This document shows positions 33,829 through 42,923 of a stretch of 64,000 nt of DNA, one piece after another. The stretch spans positions 2,431,001 through 2,495,000 of the forward strand of contig JADJXE010000001.1 in assembly GCA_016716005.1 (NCBI GenBank). The letters are read 5' to 3'. This stretch comes from Acidimicrobiales bacterium. Its GTDB lineage: Bacteria; Actinomycetota; Acidimicrobiia; Acidimicrobiales; JADJXE01. Below the pieces are notes generated by a model that made no database searches, was not told the DNA's origin, and saw nothing but the letters and a program-made list of their open reading frames with translations. Each line of letters begins with the position of its first letter. The stretch's first letter is position 1. Both the position numbers and the translations under genes were made by a program.

Positions 33829-34485
33829 ATGCACTGGTTCCGTCGCGCCGTCCCGGTGGTCGTGGCGCTCACCGCGGTCGCACCGCTCCTCGCCGCGTGC
33901 GCCGGCTCCGGCTACCGGTACGTCGAGAACGGCGACGAAGGCGCCTACTTCAAGGTGCCCGACGGCTGGGAGCTGTACGAGGTCGACTTCCAGGACACCC
34001 TCCCCACCGATCGGCCGCTGCCCGACGGCGCCGAGCTCGTCGAGGGCCCGTGGCGGGTCGTGTTCGACTCGGCGCCCGACCCGTCGGTGAACCACATCGA
34101 CGAGCTGCAGCCCGAGCACGTCGTGGGGCAGGCCGAGATCGGGGCCATCCGCACCGACCGCCGGGACACCCTCACCCTGGCCGACCTGCGCTCCCTCGTG
34201 CTCGACGGCGAGGCCGACCCGATCGACCTGTACGAGCAGGGATCGACCGACCTCGAGCTGGTCGACTACGAGGAGATCGCCACCGCCGATGGCCTGCGAG
34301 GCAACCGCATCGTGGTGAACGTGCGCCTCCAGGGCGACGACTTCGTGACCATCGACCAGGTGGCCCTGGTCGATGCCGCCACCGAGACCTTCTACCGCTT
34401 CCTGGTGAAGTGCGACGCCGCCTGCTACCGCGACCACCGGGACCAGATCGACACGATCGTCGACTCGTGGACCGTCGAACCGTGA
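33829..34485 (+). CDS. Lipoprotein of unknown function
   Basis: A 218-residue exported lipoprotein with signal peptide ending in LLAAC (Cys24). The mature part begins YRYVENGDEGAYFKVPDGWELYEV, the pattern of PsbP/LpqN-like domains that open with a wxxF..P.gW strand, followed by an alpha/beta body and two cysteines (KCDAACYRDH), probably disulfide-bonded. LpqN-type lipoproteins are common in actinobacteria and their ligands are mostly unknown. The assignment to that fold is tentative. It is followed 37 bases later by the FtsH-like protease gene. Confidence 0.7.
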   Translation: MHWFRRAVPVVVALTAVAPLLAACAGSGYRYVENGDEGAYFKVPDGWELYEVDFQDTLPTDRPLPDGAELVEGPWRVVFDSAPDPSVNHIDELQPEHVVGQAEIGAIRTDRRDTLTLADLRSLVLDGEADPIDLYEQGSTDLELVDYEEIATADGLRGNRIVVNVRLQGDDFVTIDQVALVDAATETFYRFLVKCDAACYRDHRDQIDTIVDSWTVEP

Positions 34486-34522
34486 CCGCCCGCCCCGCAC
34501 CGACGCCCCGATCGGAGCACCG

Positions 34523-36979
34523 ATGAGCGACCCGGCCCTCACCCCCGAGCTGGCGCCGAGCCCACCGGCGGAGCCGCTCACCCGCAAGCCCCTCCCGATC
34601 TGGGACCGGGTGAAGTGGCTGGTGGCGCTGTTCGGCCTGTTCTGGTTCTTCGTGTGGTCGGCCATGGCCGACAACCCGATCCTGCCCTTCGAGGACGCGG
34701 TGAGCCAGAACCTGCAGAGCACGTGGTGGCTCGTCGTGCTCGCCGGGGTCGAGGTGCTGCGCCAGGTCCACTACGTCGTCTGCGAGCACTCCGCCCGCTA
34801 CTACCGGTTCTGGACCCACACCTTCTTCGGGGGGTTCGAGCGCAGAGCCGGCCGGCTGAACGACTGGAACCGCTACCGCGTGGCCCGGGCCCTGAAGGTC
34901 GTGGCGTTCGTGGTGCTCCTCAGCCTGGTGCTCGGCGCGGTGTTCGACGTTCCCCCGGTCACGGCCCTGTTCGAGCTGCCGGCCCGGCTCTACGGCGCCC
35001 TGCCGTTCATCCTGCAGCTCGCCTTCGCCTTCTTCTTCGTGATCTTCCAGTTCGTCGGGATCTTCTGGTTCCTGTCGCGCGGCGGCGTCGACGTGTACTT
35101 CCCCGACGACATCAAGACCCGCTTCACCGACGTGTGGGGCCAGGACGCGGTGGTCGAGCGGGTCAAGGAGAACATGGTGTTCCTCGAGGCGCCCGAGCGG
35201 ATCGAGGAGAAGGGCGGCTACGTGCCCGGCGGCATCCTCCTGTGGGGACCGCCCGGCACCGGCAAGACCCTGATGGCCGAGGCCGTGGCCGGCGAGACCG
35301 GCAAGCCCTTCGTGTTCGTCGACCCGGGCGCCTTCATCAACATGTTCATGGGCGTCGGGATCCTCAAGGTGAAGAGCCTGTTCCGCAAGCTCCGCAAGCT
35401 GGCGGTGCGCTACGGCGGCGTGATCGTGTTCCTCGACGAGGCCGACTCGCTCGGCAACCGGGGCGCTCTGACCGGAGGGTTCCCCGGGCAGCCGGGGATG
35501 GCGGGAGCGTCCCCGTGGTCCACCGCCCCCGGCGCCGACGACCACCTCCGGTGGCTGAGCCCGTGGGCGCAGACCGAGGTGCTGCGGGCCGCCCTGGGCC
35601 CGACCCGACTCGACGACGTGGAGGCGCCCGGCCGCACCCGTGACCGCATCATGATGGGCGGCCTCGCCGGTGGCGGCGGTGGTGGCGGCACCCTGCAGGC
35701 GCTGCTCACCGAGCTGTCGGGCCTGAAGAAGCCCCGGGGCTTCCTGAACCGCTACGTCCGCCGGGCCCTGGGCATGAAGCCCAAGCCGCCGCCCAAGTAC
35801 CGGATCCTCGTGATGATGGCCACGAACATGCCCCAGGCCCTCGACGAGGCGCTGCTGCGTCCCGGACGCATCGACCGCATCTACAAGGTCGGCTACCCCT
35901 CGAAGGAGGGGCGCAAGCGCACGTACCAGGGCTACCTCGCCAAGGTCCGCCACGAGCTCACCGACGAGCAGCTCGACAAGCTGGCGACGATCACCCCCTA
36001 CGCGACCGGCGCCACCATCAAGGACATGGTGAACGAGGCGCTGATCACCGCGATCCGCGACGGGCGCGAGGTGATCACGTGGCCGGACGTGCTGCGGGCC
36101 AAGCACCTGAAAGAGCTCGGCCCGCCCGAGGACGTGGAGTACATCGAGCGGGAGCGCCACGCGGTCGCCGTGCACGAGGCCTGCCACGCGGTGGTGGCCC
36201 ACCGGGTGCGCCAGCACCTCACCATCGACCTGGCGACCATCGAGAAGGGCGGGACGTACCTCGGCATGGTGAGCTCCATCAAGCCCGAGGACCAGTTCAC
36301 CCACTGGAGGAGCGAGTACGAGGCCGACATCATGGTGAGCCTCGCCTCCCTCGCCGGCGAGCGGCTCTTCTTCGGCGGCGACAACTCCTCGGGCGTGTCC
36401 GGCGACCTCGACTCGGCCACCACCATCGCCACCCTCATGGAGGGCTTCTGGGGCATGGGCTCCACCGTGGCCTCCCACGGCGTCACCCATCGGATCGGCG
36501 TGGGTGGAGGCGGCCGTCCGGGCACCTCCGACGACGACGACCGCGAGCTGCTGAAGGGCAGCCTGGGCGAGCGCATCGAGGCCAAGCTGCACGAGCTGCT
36601 GCAGCGGGCCGAGGAGGTGCTGCAGGCCAACCGGCGTGAGGTGCTGGCCGTGGCCCACGCCCTCGAGACCACCAAGACGCTCTCCGGCGACGACGTGGTG
36701 GCCGTGATCGAGGGGCGGCCCGGCCCGGTGGTCGACGGCCGCCCCTACCTCGACCCGTCGTTCGCCGACGTGGCCGAGCGCTACCACGCCCTTGCCGTCG
36801 CGGCCCACCGGGGCCACTCGAGCGTGGCGGTGGCGCTGCCCCGCCTCAACGGCGACCACCCGGCCGCACCCGGCGAGGTCGACGAGGTCCCGAGCGCGGT
36901 GGCGGTGCTCGCCGCCGAACCGCCGGGTCAGGGTCCGGGCTCGGGCTCGGGCTCGGGCTCGGGTTCGGGCTCGGCATAG
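34523..36979 (+). CDS. FtsH-like membrane AAA protease with enlarged N-terminus and AAA insertion
   Basis: An 818-residue protein. About four transmembrane helices lie in the first 190 residues (VKWLVALFGLFWFFVW, TWWLVVLAGVEVL, VVAFVVLLSLVLGAVF, LPFILQLAFAFFFVIF), against two in normal FtsH. The AAA domain has Walker A GPPGTGKT (242-249), pore loop FINMFMGVG, Walker B VIVFLDEAD near 300, and second region of homology ATNMPQALDEALLRPGRIDR near 433. Walker B and this region are about 125 residues apart rather than about 45, owing to a Gly/Pro-rich insertion. The M41 peptidase keeps zinc site HEACH (551-555) and GVSGDLDSAT. It ends in a Gly-Ser tail. It probably degrades membrane proteins as a specialised FtsH paralogue. 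Confidence 0.88.
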   Translation: MSDPALTPELAPSPPAEPLTRKPLPIWDRVKWLVALFGLFWFFVWSAMADNPILPFEDAVSQNLQSTWWLVVLAGVEVLRQVHYVVCEHSARYYRFWTHTFFGGFERRAGRLNDWNRYRVARALKVVAFVVLLSLVLGAVFDVPPVTALFELPARLYGALPFILQLAFAFFFVIFQFVGIFWFLSRGGVDVYFPDDIKTRFTDVWGQDAVVERVKENMVFLEAPERIEEKGGYVPGGILLWGPPGTGKTLMAEAVAGETGKPFVFVDPGAFINMFMGVGILKVKSLFRKLRKLAVRYGGVIVFLDEADSLGNRGALTGGFPGQPGMAGASPWSTAPGADDHLRWLSPWAQTEVLRAALGPTRLDDVEAPGRTRDRIMMGGLAGGGGGGGTLQALLTELSGLKKPRGFLNRYVRRALGMKPKPPPKYRILVMMATNMPQALDEALLRPGRIDRIYKVGYPSKEGRKRTYQGYLAKVRHELTDEQLDKLATITPYATGATIKDMVNEALITAIRDGREVITWPDVLRAKHLKELGPPEDVEYIERERHAVAVHEACHAVVAHRVRQHLTIDLATIEKGGTYLGMVSSIKPEDQFTHWRSEYEADIMVSLASLAGERLFFGGDNSSGVSGDLDSATTIATLMEGFWGMGSTVASHGVTHRIGVGGGGRPGTSDDDDRELLKGSLGERIEAKLHELLQRAEEVLQANRREVLAVAHALETTKTLSGDDVVAVIEGRPGPVVDGRPYLDPSFADVAERYHALAVAAHRGHSSVAVALPRLNGDHPAAPGEVDEVPSAVAVLAAEPPGQGPGSGSGSGSGSGSA
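36937..36974 (+). repeat. GGGCTC hexamer repeat encoding a Gly-Ser tail
   Basis: Six hexamers, one altered to GGTTCG phase, encode the alternating Gly-Ser end of the FtsH-like protein. Confidence 0.85.
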
Positions 36980-36993
36980 GCGGGGCCGGCCGG

Positions 36994-36999
36994 TACGGT
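36994..36999 (+). promoter_or_regulatory. -10 hexamer TACGGT, leaderless hemQ
   Basis: TACGGT ends seven bases before the ATG at 37007 and decides for that start over the frame opening at 36998. Confidence 0.6.
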
Positions 37000-37006
37000 G
37001 GCGGCC

Positions 37007-37690
37007 ATGTCCGATCCCGTCTCCCCCACCAGCGGGTGGGGCGTGCTCCACCTGTTCTGCACGGTCGGCCCCGGTGTCGACGCCGAGGCGGTGGTGGCCG
37101 CGGTGAAGTCGGCCCAGGCCGACGGCCACCAGGTCGTCACCGTGGCCCTGCTCGGCCACAAGGCCGATCTCGGCGTGATGGCGGTGGGGCCCGACTGGCT
37201 CCGTCTGCGCGCCCTGCAGACCGACCTGCAGGCGGCGGGCCTGGCGGTGGCGCAGAGCTACGTGTCGCTCACCGAGGTGAGCGAGTACGCCAAGGGCATG
37301 CCCCAGGAGATGCTCGACGCCCGGCTGTACCCCACCCTGCCGCCGGCGGGGAAGCCGGCGTTCTGCTTCTACCCGATGTCGAAGCGCCGGGGTGACCGCC
37401 ACAACTGGTTCACGCTGCCCTACGACGACCGCAAGGAGCTCATGCACGGGCACGGTGCCTCGGGCCGCGCCTTCGCCGGGCGGGTGGTGCAGGTGGTGAC
37501 CGGCTCGACGGGCCTCGACGACTGGGAGTGGGGCGTCACCCTGTTCGCGGTGCACCCCGACGACCTCAAGGAGGTCGTCTACACCATGCGCTTCGACGAG
37601 GCCTCGGCGCTGTACGCCGACTTCGGTCCCTTCTACGCCGGCGTCGTGCTGGCCGTCGAGGAGGCCATGGAGCGGGTGCTGCCCCGCTGA
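37007..37690 (+). CDS. chdC: Coproheme decarboxylase HemQ (chlorite dismutase family)
   Basis: A 227-residue protein of the chlorite-dismutase fold in its HemQ branch, which makes heme b from coproheme in the last step of the coproporphyrin-dependent pathway of actinobacteria and firmicutes. The family block is clear: YPMSKRRGDRHNWFTLPYDD, then ELMHGHGASGR with the proximal histidine, and GLDDWEWGVTLFA. The catalytic distal Arg of true chlorite dismutases is not obvious, in line with HemQ. Actinobacterial HemQ often sits with other hem genes, but none is here. Confidence 0.92.
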   Translation: MSDPVSPTSGWGVLHLFCTVGPGVDAEAVVAAVKSAQADGHQVVTVALLGHKADLGVMAVGPDWLRLRALQTDLQAAGLAVAQSYVSLTEVSEYAKGMPQEMLDARLYPTLPPAGKPAFCFYPMSKRRGDRHNWFTLPYDDRKELMHGHGASGRAFAGRVVQVVTGSTGLDDWEWGVTLFAVHPDDLKEVVYTMRFDEASALYADFGPFYAGVVLAVEEAMERVLPR

Positions 37691-37721
37691 CGGCGGCAGG
37701 GGTCGACGGCCCGGCGCCGCA

Positions 37722-37727
37722 TAGCCT
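37722..37727 (+). promoter_or_regulatory. -10 hexamer TAGCCT, leaderless ppc
   Basis: TAGCCT ends seven bases before the GTG at 37735, which settles the start in a long upstream frame. Confidence 0.6.
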
Positions 37728-37734
37728 GGTCCCG

Positions 37735-40452
37735 GTGATCGGCGCGCCCCGCACGCTCGACGACGACCTGGCCCTCCTCGAACGGCTCCTCGTCGAGAGC
37801 CTGACCCGCCAGGAGGGCGCGACCCTCGCGGCGCTCGTCGCCGAGGTGCGGGCCCTCGCCGACGCCGGCCGCGGTCGATCGACCCAGCTCGGGGAGACGC
37901 TGCGCCGCATCGAGCCGGGCGTGGCCGTTCGGCTGGTCCGCGCGTTCTCCGCGTCGTTCCACCTGGCCACGATCGCCGAGCAGGTCCACCGGGCCGACGA
38001 GCTGGCGGTCCGGTCGGCCACCTACCGAGGCGGCCTGGTCGACACGGTCGCCGACGTGGTGGCCGCAGGGGTGACGGCCGAGGAGCTGGCCGCCCTCGTG
38101 GCCCGCATGGACGTGCGCCCGGTGTTCACCGCCCACCCCACGGAGGCCAAGCGACGGTCGGTGCTCACCAAGCGGCTCAGGGTGGCCGAGCTCCTCGACG
38201 AGCTGGCCGCCGAGGGCCCCGACCGGCAGCGGCGCGAGCGCCGCCTGGCCGAGACGATCGACCTGCTCTGGCAGACCGACGAGCTGCGGCACGGCCGCCC
38301 CGAGCCGTTGGAGGAGGCGTCGAGCGTCCTGTACTTCGTGGAGGTGCTGGCCCGCGACGTGCTGCCCGACCTGCTCGACGACCTCAGCGCCACCCTCGCG
38401 TCGGTGGGGACGTCCCTCCCCGTCGATGCGCGGCCGCTGCGCCTCGGGTCGTGGGTGGGCGGCGACCGCGACGGCAACCCCAACGTCACCCCCTCGGTCA
38501 CCCTCCAGGCGCTGCAGCTGCAGACCGAGCGGGCCCTCGGTCTGCTCCTCGACGGGATCGAGGAGCTGCGGTCGGAGCTCTCGGTGTCGACGCGGGTGGT
38601 CGGCGCCAGCGACGCGCTGCTCGAGCGGCTCGAGTCCCTCCGCCGGCGCATGCCCGACGTCGCCGTCCGCGCCGGGCGTTGGACGCCCGACGAGCCCTAT
38701 CGGCTCGCGTGCCTCTTCGTCTCCGAGCGCCTCCGGGCCACGCTGCGACGGGTGATCGAGGGGACCGCCCACCGTCCGGGGATCGACTACGCCTCGGCCG
38801 CAGAGCTGCTCGAGGACCTCGACGTGCTGCGCGCCTCGCTGCTGCAGCACCACGGCGAGCTGGTGGCGCGCGGGTCGGTCGAGCGCTACCAGCGCACCGC
38901 CGCCGCCATCGGCCTGTCGCTGGTGACCCTCGACGTGCGCGAGCACGCGGCCCGCCACCACGAGGCCATCGCGGCCCTGGTCGATCGTGCGGGCGTGAGC
39001 CCGACGCCCTACGCGGAGCTCGACCGCCGCGGGCGCACCGACCTCCTGGTCGAGGAGCTGGCCAACCCGCGGCCCTTCGCCGCGCCGGGCACCGCCCTGC
39101 CTCCTGGCCCCGACGACGTCCTGCGGGTCTTCACGGTGATCCGCCAGGCGCTCGAGCGCTACGGGCGGGACTGCATCGAGAGCTACGTCATCTCGATGAC
39201 GCGTGGGGTCGACGACGTGCTCGCGGCGGTGCTGCTGGCCCGGGAGGCCGGGCTCGTCGACCTTCGCGCCGGCGTCGCCCACGTGGGCTTCGTGCCGCTC
39301 CTCGAGACCATCGACGAGCTCCGGACCGCCGGCCCGCTGCTCGACGAGCTCCTCGGCATCACCCACTACCGCCACCTGGTCGACCTCCGGGGCGGCGTGC
39401 AGGAGGTGATGCTGGGGTACTCCGACTCGAACAAGCTCGGCGGCATCACCACGTCGTCCTGGGAGATCCACCGGGCGCAGCGTGCGCTCCGCGACGTGGC
39501 CGCCGGCCACGGGGTCCGCCTCCGGTTGTTCCACGGGCGGGGCGGCACGGTCGGACGCGGCGGTGGGCCGACCGGCAAGGCCATCCTCGCCCAGCCCTTC
39601 CGCACCCTCGACGGTGCCATCAAGATCACCGAGCAGGGCGAGGTGATCTCCGACAAGTACAGCGTCCCCGCCCTCGGGAGGCAGAACCTGGAGCTGGCCC
39701 TCTCGGCCGTGCTGCGGGCGTCGCTGCTGCATCGCGAGTCGCGCCATCCGCCCGACGTGCTGCGGCGCTGGGACGATGCCATGGCGGCGGCGTCGGCGGC
39801 GGCGTTCCGCTCCTACCGCGAGCTGGTCGACGATCCGGGCCTGGTGCCCTACTTCCTCACCTCCACCCCGGTGGAGGAGATGGGAGCGCTCAACATCGGG
39901 TCGCGGCCGGCTCGCCGGGCCACCGAGTCCGGCCTCGGGCTGGGCGACCTCCGGGCCATCCCGTGGGTGTTCGGCTGGACCCAGTCGCGCCAGATCGTCC
40001 CCGGCTGGTACGGGGTGGGGAGTGGCCTGGCCGCGGCCCGGGAGGAGGGCTGGGGGGCCACGCTGCGCCAGATGTGGGCTGAGTGGCACTTCCTGCCCAC
40101 CTTCACCTCCAACGTGGAGATGGCGCTGTTCAAGACCGATCTGGGCCTGGCCCGCCGGTACGTCGAACGGTTGGTGGCCCCCGAGCACCAGGGCCTGTTC
40201 GACCGCATCGAGGGCGAGTACCACCGCACCCTCGGGCAGCTCCGGTGGCTCACCGGCAGCGACGGGCTGCTCGACGGGCACCCGACGCTGCGGCGTGCAC
40301 TCACGGTTCGGGAACGTCACCTGGTGCCCCTGCACCTGCTGCAGGTGGAGCTGCTGGCCCGGACCAGGGCCGGCGACAGCCACCCCGAGGTGCGTCGGGC
40401 CCTGCTGCTCACCATCAACGGCATCGCCACCGGGCTCCGCAACACCGGCTGA
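37735..40452 (+). CDS. ppc: Phosphoenolpyruvate carboxylase
   Basis: A 905-residue PEPC that carboxylates phosphoenolpyruvate to oxaloacetate to refill the TCA cycle. Catalytic motifs are complete: TAHPTEAKRR with H134, GSWVGGDRDGNPNVT, GYSDSNK near 565, the mobile loop FHGRGGTVGRGGGPT near 600, and the aspartate-effector region FTSNVEMALFKTD. The C-terminus RNTG is canonical. A GTG start 44 bases after hemQ is preferred to the longer frame, which overlaps hemQ. Confidence 0.98.
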   Translation: MIGAPRTLDDDLALLERLLVESLTRQEGATLAALVAEVRALADAGRGRSTQLGETLRRIEPGVAVRLVRAFSASFHLATIAEQVHRADELAVRSATYRGGLVDTVADVVAAGVTAEELAALVARMDVRPVFTAHPTEAKRRSVLTKRLRVAELLDELAAEGPDRQRRERRLAETIDLLWQTDELRHGRPEPLEEASSVLYFVEVLARDVLPDLLDDLSATLASVGTSLPVDARPLRLGSWVGGDRDGNPNVTPSVTLQALQLQTERALGLLLDGIEELRSELSVSTRVVGASDALLERLESLRRRMPDVAVRAGRWTPDEPYRLACLFVSERLRATLRRVIEGTAHRPGIDYASAAELLEDLDVLRASLLQHHGELVARGSVERYQRTAAAIGLSLVTLDVREHAARHHEAIAALVDRAGVSPTPYAELDRRGRTDLLVEELANPRPFAAPGTALPPGPDDVLRVFTVIRQALERYGRDCIESYVISMTRGVDDVLAAVLLAREAGLVDLRAGVAHVGFVPLLETIDELRTAGPLLDELLGITHYRHLVDLRGGVQEVMLGYSDSNKLGGITTSSWEIHRAQRALRDVAAGHGVRLRLFHGRGGTVGRGGGPTGKAILAQPFRTLDGAIKITEQGEVISDKYSVPALGRQNLELALSAVLRASLLHRESRHPPDVLRRWDDAMAAASAAAFRSYRELVDDPGLVPYFLTSTPVEEMGALNIGSRPARRATESGLGLGDLRAIPWVFGWTQSRQIVPGWYGVGSGLAAAREEGWGATLRQMWAEWHFLPTFTSNVEMALFKTDLGLARRYVERLVAPEHQGLFDRIEGEYHRTLGQLRWLTGSDGLLDGHPTLRRALTVRERHLVPLHLLQVELLARTRAGDSHPEVRRALLLTINGIATGLRNTG

Positions 40453-40624
40453 CCCTGCCGGTGACGGCAGGTCCGTGACGGGGGCGCGGCAACCGGGTCT
40501 CGGGCGGACCGTCGGCGTCACCCCGGCGGGTCCGGGAGTCGGCCGAGGTGTCGGCGTGCGCCCGGTTCGGCGGCGGCCACGACGGCCCGAGTCGGCCGGG
40601 AGCGGCTCGGCCGGCGAGAGCACC

Positions 40625-40630
40625 TAGACT
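40625..40630 (+). promoter_or_regulatory. -10 hexamer TAGACT before livH
   Basis: TAGACT ends nine bases before the GTG at 40640. The preceding 170 bases after ppc hold no gene. Confidence 0.5.
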
Positions 40631-40639
40631 CCAGCCTCC

Positions 40640-41932
40640 GTGCCGGCCACTCGTCTCGCTCGCGCCGCCCTGGCCCTGGTGCTCGTCGCGATCGTGTTGG
40701 TCGGGTGGGCCGCACGCGGCAGCGCCCAGGAGGGCGGCGAGAGCATCCAGGGCCGGCTCACCAACCGCGACGACGCCAACGCCCCGGTCGCAGACGTCGA
40801 GATCGTGGTCGAGCAGGGTGGCCAGGAGCTCGGTCGGGCAACCGCCGACGACGACGGGCGGTGGTCGGTGCCCGTCCCCGGGCCGGGCCTCTACGTCGTC
40901 ACCCTCGACGTCGAGACCCTCCCCGAGGGGGTGCAGCTGCGCGAGGCCGACCGGGCGACCCTCCCCGAGGTGGAGGTGCGCGCCGGCCAGGCCAAGACGG
41001 TGCTTTTCGCGATCGGCTCGGGCGGGGGGAGCGAGCGCGGCCCGGTGGAGCGCTTCCTCCAGCTCGTGGCCCAGGGCGTGAAGCTGGGCCTGATCATCGC
41101 CATCGCCGCGGTCGGCCTCTCGTTGATCTTCGGCATCACCGGCCTGGTGAACTTCTCCCAGGGCGAGATGGTCACCTTCGGCGCCCTGGTGGCCTTCTTC
41201 TTCAACGCCGCCGTGAACGGCCCCGGCCTGCCGCTGTGGGTGTCGGGAGCCCTGGCCGTGGTGGCCGGGGCTCTCCTCGGCGCCCTCCTCGAGCTCGGGC
41301 TGTGGCGCCGGCTCCGCCGCCGCCGCACCTCGCTCATCGCCCAGATGGTGGTGTCGATCGGCCTCGCCCTGTTCCTGCGGAGCGTGTTCCTGGCCGTCTT
41401 CGGGGGGAACCCGCGTCCGTTCGCCGACTACGCCGTGCAGCGGGCGTGGGGCATCGGTCCGGTGGCCCTCGCGCCCAAGGACTTCGCGATCATCGGCATC
41501 TGCGTGGCCGCGCTGGTGGGCGTGGCCCTCGTGCTGCAGCGCACCCGGCTCGGTACGTCGATGCGCGCCGTCGCCGACAACAAGGAGCTGGCGGAGGCGT
41601 CGGGCATCGACGTGCAGCGGGTGATCCTCGCGGTGTGGGTGGGAGGCGGCGCCCTGTCGGCCCTGGCCGGCGTGCTGTACGCCCTGACCGAGCAGGCCCA
41701 GTGGGACATCGGGTTGCGGCTGCTGCTGCTCATGTTCGCCGCCGTGGTGCTGGGCGGCCTCGGGACGGCGTACGGTCCGATGCTCGGCGGGCTCGTCATC
41801 GGCGTCACGTCCGAGGTCAGCACCTTCTGGTTCCCCACCGACTTCAAGGTGGTGTTCGCCCTTGGGGTGCTGATCGTGGTGCTGCTCTTCCGCCCCCAGG
41901 GCATCCTCGGCGTCCGCGAGCGAGTGGGGTGA
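40640..41932 (+). CDS. livH: Branched-chain amino-acid ABC permease LivH with N-terminal extracytoplasmic domain
   Basis: A 430-residue protein. Residues about 1-30 are a signal-like hydrophobic segment ending AARGSAQ. Residues about 35-130 look like a carboxypeptidase-regulatory-like beta-sandwich (IQGRLTNRDDANAPVADVEI, DDDGRWSVPVPGPGLYVV). Residues about 145-430 are a normal LivH permease: LGLIIAIAAVGLSLIFGITGLVNFSQGEM, ELAEASGIDVQRV (the EAA-like coupling loop), GGLGTAYGPMLGG and the end FRPQGILG. LivH alone is about 290 residues, so the front domain is an addition. It heads the livHMGF operon. Confidence 0.92.
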   Translation: MPATRLARAALALVLVAIVLVGWAARGSAQEGGESIQGRLTNRDDANAPVADVEIVVEQGGQELGRATADDDGRWSVPVPGPGLYVVTLDVETLPEGVQLREADRATLPEVEVRAGQAKTVLFAIGSGGGSERGPVERFLQLVAQGVKLGLIIAIAAVGLSLIFGITGLVNFSQGEMVTFGALVAFFFNAAVNGPGLPLWVSGALAVVAGALLGALLELGLWRRLRRRRTSLIAQMVVSIGLALFLRSVFLAVFGGNPRPFADYAVQRAWGIGPVALAPKDFAIIGICVAALVGVALVLQRTRLGTSMRAVADNKELAEASGIDVQRVILAVWVGGGALSALAGVLYALTEQAQWDIGLRLLLLMFAAVVLGGLGTAYGPMLGGLVIGVTSEVSTFWFPTDFKVVFALGVLIVVLLFRPQGILGVRERVG

Positions 41933-41936
41933 GCTG

Positions 41937-42923
41937 ATGGACCCGGTCACGATCATCACCGACGCCATCCGCGCCTCGATCGGCGTGCCGGCGGCGGCTT
42001 ACGCGCTGGCCGGCGTGGGCCTCAACGTGCAGTTCGGCTACGCCGGCCTGCTCAACTTCGGTCACGTCGCCTTCCTGCTGGTCGGTGCCTACGGCACCGC
42101 GATCACCGTCGACAACGGCGGCCCGCTGTGGCTGGGCGTGCTGGTGGGCATGCTCTGCGCCGCGGGCCTGGCGCTGCTGCTCGGCCTGCCGACGCTGCGG
42201 CTCCGCGCCGACTACCTCGCCATCGTCACCATCTCGGTGGCCGAGATCCTGCGCCTCGTGGTGCGCTCCCGCAGCCTCGAGGACCTCACCGGCGGCGTGT
42301 TCGGCATCCAGGGCTTCGCCAACGCCTTCTTCGACGTGAACCCCGTGCCCATCGCCCGCTACGGCTTCGGCTCGCTGGTGTTCAGCCAGCGGACCCTGTG
42401 GGTGATGATCGTCGGGTGGGGCCTGGTTGCCCTCACCTCGCTGCTGGTGCTGCTGCTCACCCAGAGCCCCTGGGGGCGCGCGCTGCGGTCGATCCGCGAG
42501 GACGAGGACGCGGCCCGGAGCCTCGGCAAGAACGTGTTCGGGTTCAAGCTCCAGAGCCTGGTGGTCGGCGGGGTGATCGGCGGCCTGGCCGGCATCCTGA
42601 TCGCGGTCGACGCCCAGTTCGTCAACACCGACTACTTCCAGTCGGCGTTCACGTTCTTCATCTACACGGCGCTGATCCTGGGCGGCGCGGGCCGCGTGCT
42701 GGGCCCGATCGTCGGGGCGATCATCTTCTGGTTCGTGCTGCAGGGCACCGACAGCTTCCTCCGCCAGGCGCTCGACGCCGGCTGGTTCGGCTCGGCGTTC
42801 GACCCGTCCGACGTGGCCGCCATCCGCTTCGCTCTGGTGGGGCTGGCCCTGATGCTGCTCATGATCTTCCGGCCGCAGGGGATCCTGGGGAGCAAGGAGG
42901 AGATGCTCGTCGATGGGCGCTGA
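41937..42923 (+). CDS. livM: Branched-chain amino-acid ABC permease LivM
   Basis: A 328-residue second permease of the transporter. Features are LNVQFGYAGLLNFGHVAFLLVGAYG, the coupling loop ALRSIREDEDAARSLGKNVF and the end IFRPQGILG shared with LivH. The ATG is four bases after the livH stop and its last 11 bases overlap livG, so all four genes are one transcript. Confidence 0.94.
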   Translation: MDPVTIITDAIRASIGVPAAAYALAGVGLNVQFGYAGLLNFGHVAFLLVGAYGTAITVDNGGPLWLGVLVGMLCAAGLALLLGLPTLRLRADYLAIVTISVAEILRLVVRSRSLEDLTGGVFGIQGFANAFFDVNPVPIARYGFGSLVFSQRTLWVMIVGWGLVALTSLLVLLLTQSPWGRALRSIREDEDAARSLGKNVFGFKLQSLVVGGVIGGLAGILIAVDAQFVNTDYFQSAFTFFIYTALILGGAGRVLGPIVGAIIFWFVLQGTDSFLRQALDAGWFGSAFDPSDVAAIRFALVGLALMLLMIFRPQGILGSKEEMLVDGR

